A stretch of DNA of 64,000 nucleotides. Origin: Rhizophagus clarus. Taxonomy: Eukaryota > Glomeromycota > Glomeromycetes > Glomerales > Glomeraceae. The position numbers and the translations under genes are program-made. The notes under the pieces were generated by a model. The model was not told where the DNA came from and made no database searches. It saw nothing but the letters and a program-made list of their open reading frames with translations. Shown here one piece after another: positions 57,101 through 64,000 of this stretch (position 1 is the first letter of the stretch; each line of letters starts with the position of its first letter). Location of the stretch: the NCBI GenBank assembly GCA_015698045.1, contig BLAL01000285.1:3226001-3290000 (forward strand). The letters run 5' to 3'.

Positions 57101-58157
57101 TGAAAAAGTTCAGGACAAATTCTGGATACTATTTCCAAAAAAGGATAAATTAATTTTGTAAAAAAATGCAAAAATCACAAAACTGACATTCAAAATCTTT
57201 TCTGTCGTACTAATTAAAATTGCAGAGCAGGCAAAAATACTATATATCTATGATATAAAAATTTTGGGTTGAGGAATAATGATGATCATCTATCCATTGA
57301 TCATCTTTTATGGCAAAATTTTACGAAAATACATTTCTGGACAATTTCAGGACAATTTTCTAATATCCCAAAAATGCAGTGTTTTCGGAACAATTTCCGG
57401 ACACACAGTGTCCAGAATTTCTGGACAATTATTTAGACAATTTTTCCAGACATTTTCTGGACATTATCTGGACACTTATTTTTTATAGGGCTGTGCAATC
57501 ATGGACCATGTATAAGTGATCATTTTGTAATATGGGATGTGGTAATTTTTGTATTTTGTCATTTTTTTGATCTTCAAATAAACCTGTTTCCATAATTATA
57601 AGGATGTTATAATTGTAGTATATGAAATATTTGATGATAGTATCTAATTTGTTATTGAAACCCATGTGAATGTTAATTGCGCCTATTTTGACGTAATCGT
57701 TAAAATGTTCATCCTGTGAATCGTTGATAGTGTCAAGCGTCATTAAATCATCTGCATTGTTAATAGGTCTTGGAGATTGAACGTTAAGAAAATGTGTAGG
57801 GGTTATAATGCGATTCTTTATATGTGAAGAAGATTTGTTTTTGTGAAAATTTTTATTTTTGTTTTTATGAGTTTTTGATGTATGAGGGTGGTATTTGCCA
57901 TTTGTGAAGGGGTTGGTGGTATTATCTGAAGCAGTATGATAAGATAAAGTTATGTCAGGATTTTGTATAAGGGACTCGTGTTTGTTAAAGGATTTTTTTG
58001 GAATTTTGTTTTTAACTTTTTTTGTGAATTTTTTAATTTTTGTTTTAATATTAATATATGTGTCTATTTTTGATGGTGCGTTTGAAGGAATTTTTGAAGT
58101 TCCTTCATGGTCCGTATGGATAACTTTGGCTAAAAAAGGTGGTTTCAATACTGTGAA
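51190..58157 (-). pseudogene. LINE ORF2: endonuclease, reverse transcriptase, RNase H
   Basis: Basic N terminus, then endonuclease start VKIGAINIHMGFNNKLDTII and NILIIMETGLFEDQ. The TIR element sits at HDC/TGDNKGSG. After it come LILGDFNTTSQ and, past a frameshift near 56545, VNRIDYIFASSNF and TDHKLV, the catalytic end of APE-type enzymes. Reverse transcriptase: YKAPGPSKITYEDIKHLG, AYIFPIPKPQDWNSQLSNTR, then ALQDLSKAYNRMNISLL (motif A), TQGIHQGEIISPLLWILYYN (motif B), VMAYFDDTSWI (motif C, FDD). In-frame stops: TGA 55004-55006 and TAA 54458-54460; frameshift near 54150. RNase H: NFFTDGSLSHIG, SSTHAEIFSIL, CVINTDSQNCIHTF keep the Asp-Glu-Asp residues. Further C-terminal: CPTCGQEPDTNDHIGHC and a frame reading SHYTAFTILNNEGK. 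Not translatable as one protein now. Confidence 0.85.
56841..57490. mobile_element. MITE-like TIR element, copy 2 (650 bp)
   Basis: Same element as 7833-8481: CCCTATAAAAAATAAATGTC start, TTATTTTTTATAGGG end. It interrupts the LINE endonuclease; CTG at 56838-56840 and 57491-57493 is a 3-bp duplication, and removing the element with one CTG restores the reading frame exactly (HDC then TGDNKGSG). Nearly all differences from copy 1 are transitions, several at former CpG sites. Confidence 0.88.
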
Positions 58158-58159
58158 GG

Positions 58160-60373
58160 GTTTGGCACCCTGTTATTGCCTCCAATATAAGTAGTAAAAC
58201 GTGAGAAGATTCCCAAGTTTTCTTCTTGAGTATCCATGTTGTTGTAATTTAAAATGTTATCATTATTATTCTGATTGTAGTATTCTGCATCGTATTCTCT
58301 TTCCATTCAACCAAGTTCTGAATGCCTTTGGATGGAGTTGATATCCTCCATTGGGTATTGTACGAGAGCAGTCGAATTATTCTAACTGTTGTAGTTAGGT
58401 AAAGTAACTATCTGGATTTTTCGTTGGCGTTCTGCAGGAATATTATTATTAGTATGTGAAGTAGGCTTATTTGTCGTGGTAGGATATGATGTGTTAACTA
58501 TATTCATCGAATTTGTATGGTCTTCTCTAACTATTTGTGAAAGAGAAGTAGTATGGTGTAAAGAGATTTCTTCAAGTTTCTGGATCATGATGTCTGATTT
58601 GGTATTAACATGGTTTAATTGCTCTTTCATATATAAGAGTTCTTTGGTGTTGGTTGTGATGCTATCTTTGACCAACTTGAGTTCCTTTTTTAATGATGTG
58701 TTTTCCTCGGCTAAGGTTTTTAGTTGTGTTTTTAGTGCATTTATTTCTTGTTCTAAACGATTGATTTTAGACGAGTTGTCTGATATGTGTGGAGTGTAGA
58801 TAGACAGTTGATTAGATGGCGCAGGTTGTTTGAAATTTTGATGTTTGTTTTGATCCATACGGATAATTCGTTTCCTGTTGTGTGTAGCAATGATTGATTT
58901 GAATTGATTGTAGATCTGTTGATTAATAGTTGGCTTCTTGTTTTATTCTCTATTAATAATTAATGCTTTAGGGCGTGTATTAGGGTCTTACTTGTTAGGG
59001 CATGCGGTGTATTTGTGAGTAGGATCTCTGCAAATCATACATGAGAGTCGAATAGTTTGTGAGAAAACGTAGATAATGGTATTGAAACATTTTATACGAA
59101 AGATTTGCTCTTTGTAATCTTTCTCTTTAACGTAAACGTATGCCAATTTTTGTAATTGTCTGTTGTTCGTAGGTGCGAAGGTGCAAGTTTGAGCGTTGAT
59201 GCGTGTAAGGATAGGATATAGATTTCCAAGTTGTGTGTTCATTGGTAGACCTGTGATTTTGTAACCAAATTTGCTTCTTTTATCATGTTCTGCATGAGTG
59301 TGGTCAGCGGGTAATATACGACAAACCCAGTTTTCTATTTTGAGGCTGTAAATTTCTTTAGTAAAGAAATTTTGTACAGGTTGTTCATCTTTGAAAACCA
59401 TGTGTATTTATTTGTAATGTGGTGGCTGCGGTTGATAGTTTCTTTGGTTAATTCTTGGCTATTGAGTATTGTTACGTCTCTGTCTAATAATTTCTTTGTA
59501 TGTTAGTATTTTGCCATATTGGTTTTGTACGATGTTGACGAATACATCAGTGAGATATGAGTTAGGTATGTCTATGAATCTGATACTGCAGTTGAAAATT
59601 TTTGTTAATTTTTGTTGGATGATGTTGGGTGTGTTTTCCTCATTAAAATCATGAAATGTGACTTTCAAGGAGCCAATATTAACGCCGTTAAGTGCGCTTT
59701 TGTTGACGTCACTTGTAAAGGTTAAAATGATTATGGAAATTTTACATATGGTGTCAATAGAACATTCTTTAAAAGTTTCTTTGTATGCAAAATGTGAACG
59801 CACTCTATTGAGAACCTCGCGCGGATTATCATTATTGGGAAAATGGTTGAGAGGGCAAAAGAGTCTAAAAATTTGTTCCCCCTTAAAGTTTGATAAATCA
59901 AGTTGTTCGTACATGAGGATGTCTTGATTGGTGTCTGTCATTTTGTTTTTTCCTTTATTGGATAAGTCATTTTTTGAGGTAGCCCCTGATTGATCTGCAT
60001 TAGGCGCAGTAGTGAAGTTTCTGTCATTCTTGGGTACGTGAAGTGATTCATTCAAAGAAATTAAGACTGGTGTTTTTGGTATTGTTGTATCATTAGTTTG
60101 TGTGTGGGTGTCTATAGGACTGATTGTATCAGTCATGATTATGTCATTATTGTTTTCTTCTACAGTTTTAACTCTTTTATTGGAGACTTTATGTTTGTTA
60201 GAGTCGTTCGTGGGTGTAGTTGAAGAAGATATAGAAGCGTTGTCTTTTGGTAGGTCGTAGTATACTGGAGTAACGTTATTAACATTGGTAATCATTTCTT
60301 GATTGTAGTTATTAACGTTTGAAGAGTTTCTTTTTGCGTTTCTGACAGAACTTCTAGTAGAGCGTGTAGACAT
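58160..60373 (-). pseudogene. LINE ORF1: zinc knuckle and coiled coil, several nonsense codons
   Basis: ATG at 60373-60371 (MSTRSTRSSVRNAKRNSSNV). One continuous frame runs to about 58160, interrupted by TAG 59459-59461, TAA 59408-59410, TAA 58988-58990, TAA 58943-58945, TAG near 58382 and TGA near 58310; there is no frameshift. Contents: Ser/Thr/Asn-rich N terminus; a folded segment (FRLFCPLNHFPNNDNPREVL, KVTFHDFNEENTPNIIQQKL); a Gln/Pro-rich linker; VQNFFTKEIYSLKIENWVCR; a zinc knuckle CMICRDPTHKYTAC (C-x2-C-x4-H-x4-C); then a coiled coil (KINRLEQEINALKTQLKTLA, LVKDSITTNTKELLYMKEQL). The architecture is that of RNA-binding ORF1 proteins of fungal LINEs. All six stops can be explained by single C-to-T changes in Gln or Arg codons. 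Confidence 0.8.
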
Positions 60374-60420
60374 AATGATTCTATGTAAAAAAAACAATTT
60401 TGATATATTTGTATGCTTTA

Positions 60421-61385
60421 TTTATATGTTTTTTAAGGTAATTTTGATTGTAAGCTTCGAAAATGTAGAGAAAAATGTGTGTTTGCTTTTAAAATAAAAT
60501 GTTATCTATATATTATTCTTCTCTGAAAATTTTGGACGTGTGATCAGCAGAGATAAATGGTCTTGAGGAAATTCAAAAAAAAATATTAGCCAGTTGACCT
60601 GTAGTCACGTGATAATTACATGCCAACAACATTATTGATATGAACGTATGATGATAAAATTTTTTATTATATGGTATATAAATTTATCTAAAAAATAAGC
60701 AACTGTAATATAAAAAATAAGTAAATGAAAAATGACATTGGTAATAAATATCACCAATTCAAAGAAAATTTAATCTAAACAAATAATTTTATCACCTATA
60801 CATATATTGTCAGGGTCTATATTTTTAATATACGGCAAAATATATAATATAAATCAAAAAGAGATGTACCGATTTAAACGTATAAGGAAATATTATCACA
60901 TGTTCACAATTTTTCACAATGATAACATCATCAGGATTGTTTAATTTGCTAATATTTAAAAAAAATGAATTAGAATTCTGTAATATCAAATATCATCAAT
61001 ATGACACATATTTGGTGATGGAAGATGACATATATTATGCTAAGTAGTTATTGATGTAGTCTGAGTCATGAAAATAATAAGCAATACTGACAAATGTATT
61101 TATATTATAGGTCATATTGACATAACTGATAAAAGTTAAGTCAATTGCCCAACATGGCTGTAATAATAATGGTTCAGGTTGACAAGATTGATAAAAGCTG
61201 AGTAAATTGACAAAAATGGATTAATTTTTTTATAAGTTAGTTATTTTTTATATTAATATATCAGTCTGAGTCAACAATAAGGTTTATTAAAGTTGAGTAA
61301 ATTGCCAAATATGGCCTAATTTTTTATGTTCTGTTATTATGTATCAGTCAATTTAATAATGATTCATGTTGTTTATACAAGAAAA
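60421..61385. other. Intergenic DNA with degenerate 35-bp repeats
   Basis: Three diverged copies of a unit like GATAAAAGTTGAGTAAATTG followed by CCAAATATGG are at about 61127-61160, 61186-61220 and 61283-61315, with related words near 61040-61100. TCACGTGA at 60605-60612. No gene. Confidence 0.5.
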
Positions 61386-61391
61386 AAGTTA

Positions 61392-61397
61392 TATAAA
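61392..61397 (+). promoter_or_regulatory. Candidate TATA box of the exon-duplication gene
   Basis: TATAAA within TTATATAAAGGACC, about 102 bp upstream of the ATG at 61499 and followed by a T/C-rich leader, a plausible core promoter. Confidence 0.4.
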
Positions 61398-61498
61398 GGA
61401 CCATTTGTTTCATTTCATTCATTTCATTAATTTGTGTATATTGTTTTTACTCATATCTTTTTGGGCTCTCTTTGGTTTTTTTGTCTTGATAATTATAC

Positions 61499-62990
61499 AT
61501 GGCTAAAATAAGAAGAACATCTAAATCATCTTCTTATATAAAAAATTCTTTCTCTAGGTTTAAACAACAAAGACAAATAATAAAACAACTTAAGTGGAAC
61601 ACTAAAAGTAATAACGTAAGTGTCTACTTACTTAGTAATTGGAATCACTATAGAAGTTATGGATTTTACTATTATAGTAGCTGAAATCACAATATAATCT
61701 TTTGGATATCTTACTAATTTTAGTAATTGAAATCACGATAAAAGTTATAGATTTCGCTATTTTAATAGTTGAAATCACAAAATAATCTTCTGGATATCTT
61801 ACTAATTCTTTTTTTCTTATGTTTAGTTTAATAAAGATGAAATACCTCAAGCAAAAAGAAAATCTAGATCATCATCTTATATAAAAAATTCTTTCTTTAA
61901 ATCTAAACAACGAAGACGAATAATAAAACAACTTAAACAAAATACACAACAAAGACAAATAATAAAACAACTTAAGTGGAATACTAAAAGTAATAACGTA
62001 AGTGTCTACTTACTTAGTAATTGAAATCACTATAGAAGTTATGGATTTTACTATTATAGTAGCTGAAATCACAATATAATCTTTTGGATAACTTACTAAT
62101 TTTAGTAATTGAAATCACGATAAAGTTATAGATTTCGCTATTTTAATAGTTGAAATCACAAAATAATCTTCTGGATATCCTACTAATTCTTTTTTTCTTA
62201 TGTTTAGTTTAATAAAGATGAAATACCTCAAGCAAAAAGAAAATCTAGATCATCATCTTATATAAAAAATTCTTTCTTTAAATCTAAACAACGAAGACGA
62301 ATAATAAAACAACTTAAACAAAATACACAACAAAGACAAATAATAAAACAACTTAAGTGGAATACTAAAAGTAATAACGTAAGTGTCTACTTACTTAGTA
62401 ATTGAAATCACTATAGAAGTTATGGATTTTACTATTATAGTAGCTGAAATCACAATATAATCTTTTGGATATCTTACTAATTTTAGTAATTGAAATCACG
62501 ATAAAAGTTATAGATTTCGCTATTTTAATAGTTGAAATCACAAAATAATCTTCTGGATATCCTACTAATTCTTTTTTTTTTATGTTTAGTTTAATAAAGA
62601 TGAAATACCTCAAGCAAAAAGAAAATCTAGATCATCATCTTATATAAAAAATTCTTTCTTTAAATCTAAACAACGAAGACGAATAATAAAACAACTTAAA
62701 CAAAATACTAAAGTAAGTATATTTTACTATTTATAATCATAGTATAATTTTTTTTAAATATTTACTAATTTTTTTTTTAGTTAAACAAAGACAAAATTGA
62801 AAAAAATATATCACAAAATCTAATTTTTAATACTGTAGAAACTCAAACTCCTTTAGTATTAGTAAATAACAATATTCGATCTATTAGTTATTATACAGGA
62901 AAAGAAACTAATAAACATAAGTATTTTAATAGAATAATTTATAAATTAGATAAACCACAAAAAATAATTAAAGGCAAAGAATTAAAATAA
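61499..62990 (+). CDS. Five-exon gene with tandem-duplicated exons, basic protein of unknown function
   Basis: Exons 61499-61615, 61827-61997, 62208-62378, 62590-62712, 62781-62990; all introns GT-AG, all exons multiples of three and phase 0; 263 residues. Exon 1 reads MAKIRRTSKSSSYIKNSFSR. Exons 2 and 3 encode identical 57-residue blocks (FNKDEIPQAKRKSRSSSYIK, RRRIIKQLKQNTQQRQIIKQ) and exon 4 a shortened version. Each block is an elaboration of exon 1 and itself contains a doubled IIKQLK(W/Q)NT motif. Exon 5 is unique (TVETQTPLVLVNNNIRSISY, ending KPQKIIKGKELK). The repeats are very Lys/Arg/Ser/Gln-rich, suggesting a nucleic-acid-binding or nuclear protein; that is inference from composition. 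No known domain. Introns 1-3 are near-identical to each other. Confidence 0.75.
61616..62589 (+). repeat. Tandem intron-exon duplication, 381-382 bp units
   Basis: Unit 1 (61616-61997), unit 2 (61998-62378) and a partial third unit (62379-62712) each begin GTAAGTGTCTACTTACTTAG and end with the exon block. Units 1 and 2 differ at only a few bases. Within each intron is an older doubling of about 85 bp: TAATTGAAATCAC, then GTTATGGATTT, then TAATCTTTTGGATATC, repeated with changes. Confidence 0.9.
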
Positions 62991-63540
62991 TAAAGCATAA
63001 TAATCGTATATTAATAGGGATTAAAGTATATGTAATTGGTCCCTGATGACAAAATGCAACCTATAATTTTTAATTACTTTTTAATTACATATTTAATGTA
63101 CTTTATTTTTAAATAATTTATTATATAAAAAGTTAAATAATTTTATTATATAAAAAGTTAAATTATTTTATTGCATAAAAAATTAAATAATAAAATAATA
63201 TTGAAGTAACTAGAGTTCAGGTTCATTATATGAGTCAATCAAATTGTAATTAAAGGTTTGAGTAAATAATTGAAACAAAATTATTTAAGATAAAGTTCCT
63301 TTACAATATTGGTGATTCAATAAAAAAATTTATTTTAACTTTACGTCATAGCAATATCCAAACTCTAAATCAATTACTACAGCATTACAAAAGGTAATTT
63401 ATTAAAACTTTATCATTATAGATGATTATTTGGCTTAACAACTATTTGTTAGTAATAGTTTATAGTGCTTGTTTTAATTCTAACTTTCAAATACCTCTTA
63501 TTAACAAAAAAAAGAGAAAGTAATAGCATTTTTGAGTTAT
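62991..63540. other. AT-rich 3' flank
   Basis: Contains three units of TTTTATTATATAAAAAGTTA type at about 63110-63195; no gene. Confidence 0.5.
63110..63195. repeat. Short tandem repeat, about 29 bp, three units
   Basis: TTATTATATAAAAAGTTAAA recurs with small changes, the last unit reading TTATTGCATAAAAAATTAAA. Confidence 0.65.
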
Positions 63541-63542
63541 GT

Positions 63543-63690
63543 TATTGCGGTTTGCAAAAATCTGTGCAAAAATAATCAAAATAATTATGATTATTTTTGA
63601 TTATTTCCTTTTTAGTCCGGTCAGCTGAAACAATCATAATTATGATTATTTTGGCCAAACACAGAATGATTTCTGCAATCCGCAATAATT
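63543..63690. mobile_element. Small fold-back element (about 145 bp)
   Basis: Left ATTGCGGTTTGCAAAAATC and right, as reverse complement, ATTGCGGATTGCAGAAATC match at 17 of 19 positions. Both arms continue with AATAATCATAATTATGATT-like words. The pattern fits a MITE; the target duplication is not clear. Confidence 0.5.
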
Positions 63691-64000
63691 ATCAGTATCA
63701 AATAATTTATATTCATAAATCAAGCGATTAATTGCGTATCCTCCTTTTGTGTAATTTTATAAATCTGTAATAAATAAAGATATAACTTTCAAGTTTTTAG
63801 AGGAAGAGAGTTTAAAGGTTTATTTGAGAGTTCCAAGATCGTTATATACAGTATATAAAGAGATGAACATGTTATTTGATAACATTCTTGCCCCTTAAGG
63901 AGGTCTCTTAAAGACCATAATCTCAAAACACTTCAAAAACATGGTGTTACGATTAAAAGGGTGTTCATCTTAAACTTAAACCTGGAAGTAGCGGGACTTG
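63691..64000. other. AT-rich DNA at the window end
   Basis: Nothing supported. Confidence 0.4.

Larger units (their letters stand above)
51010..60420 (-). mobile_element. Non-LTR retrotransposon (LINE) with APE endonuclease, RT and RNase H, decayed
   Basis: Minus-strand element of about 8.8 kb (excluding a 650-bp nested insertion). Order from its 5' end: ORF1 with zinc knuckle and coiled coil (60373 to about 58160), ORF2 with APE-type endonuclease (58150-56335), reverse transcriptase (55400-54100), RNase H (53000-52570) and a C-terminal CCHC-type zinc motif (about 52070-52010), then a 3' tail with TAAAA repeats. The presence of APE endonuclease and RNase H, and of ORF1 zinc knuckles, fits the I/Tad1-like groups common in fungi. 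All domains are recognisable, yet the frames carry several stops and a few frameshifts. The 5' boundary is not fixed by a duplication. Confidence 0.88.

Noticed and set aside
51010..60420. Alternative genetic code (TAA/TAG = Gln, TGA = Arg) as explanation for in-frame stops in LINE frames
   Set aside because: The intact genes here end at single TAA or TGA codons and the stops occur only in repeats, so decay by C-to-T change is simpler.
60540..60720. A target-site duplication for the 51-60 kb LINE
   Set aside because: Compared the sequence left of 51010 (GGCTGAATTATTAAAA) with the 60.4-61 kb region; only A-run similarity, so no claim is made.
61040..61380. CRISPR-like array from the spaced GTTGAGTAAATTG repeats
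   Set aside because: Repeats are diverged, spacing is irregular, and the genome is eukaryotic.
61630..61850. Minus-strand frames over the duplicated introns (also 62395-62613)
   Set aside because: Near-identical copies because the DNA is duplicated; they cross introns and exons of the plus-strand gene and show no coding pattern.

Overview
The window looks like nuclear DNA of a filamentous fungus, most like an arbuscular mycorrhizal fungus of the Rhizophagus type. The reasons are very AT-rich intergenic DNA, short GT-AG introns, several near-identical F-box/leucine-repeat genes, a tyrosine-kinase-like pseudogene of the kind expanded in Glomeromycotina, and heavy transposon load. The organism call is inference; no rRNA, tRNA or single-copy housekeeping gene confirms it.

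Layout. 0-5 kb: AT-rich, low-complexity DNA with A/C-rich minisatellite blocks and a 208-bp direct repeat. 5-10.1 kb: two adjacent non-LTR retrotransposon derivatives, each bounded by target-site duplications (16 and 19 bp) and each carrying one protein-coding frame but no reverse transcriptase; the second is split by a 649-bp terminal-inverted-repeat element. 10.9-11.2 kb: a short retroposed fragment with its own 16-bp duplication. 11.6-29 kb: F-box family territory (two intact genes, one decayed copy, one small relic, and one minus-strand gene with a premature stop), plus a two-exon gene with an AEGR/K repeat tail and a Tourist-like MITE. 29.3-31.1 kb: a decayed, less AT-rich gene of unknown kind.

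31.8-36.3 kb: a complete DNA transposon with CCCTAT termini and a 3-bp target duplication. Its nine-exon, about 1,055-residue DDE-type transposase reads in frame across eight introns and is spoiled only by one base missing from a T run near the N terminus. 38.1-39.3 kb: a two-exon gene fusing ubiquitin to an ADP-ribosyltransferase-like domain, with a pseudogenic ubiquitin fragment 1.6 kb away. 40.9-42.1 kb: a frameshifted kinase. 42-50 kb: an AT-rich gene desert. 50 kb: one single-exon gene of unknown function.

51-60.4 kb: a long minus-strand LINE (zinc-knuckle and coiled-coil ORF1; APE endonuclease, reverse transcriptase and RNase H in ORF2), decayed mostly by stop codons that look like C-to-T changes, and split by a second copy of the TIR element seen at 7.8 kb. 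Its 3' tail matches the tail of the 5-7.5 kb non-autonomous element, suggesting an autonomous/non-autonomous pair. 61.5-63 kb: a five-exon gene whose middle exons and introns are recently tandem-duplicated in 381-bp units, all exons in phase 0. 63-64 kb: AT-rich DNA with a small fold-back element.

The main stories are the undescribed-looking CCCTAT transposon and its smaller relatives, the protein-coding non-autonomous LINE partner, the C-to-T/CpG decay signature shared by the repeats, the ubiquitin/ART fusion, and the live exon-duplication gene.
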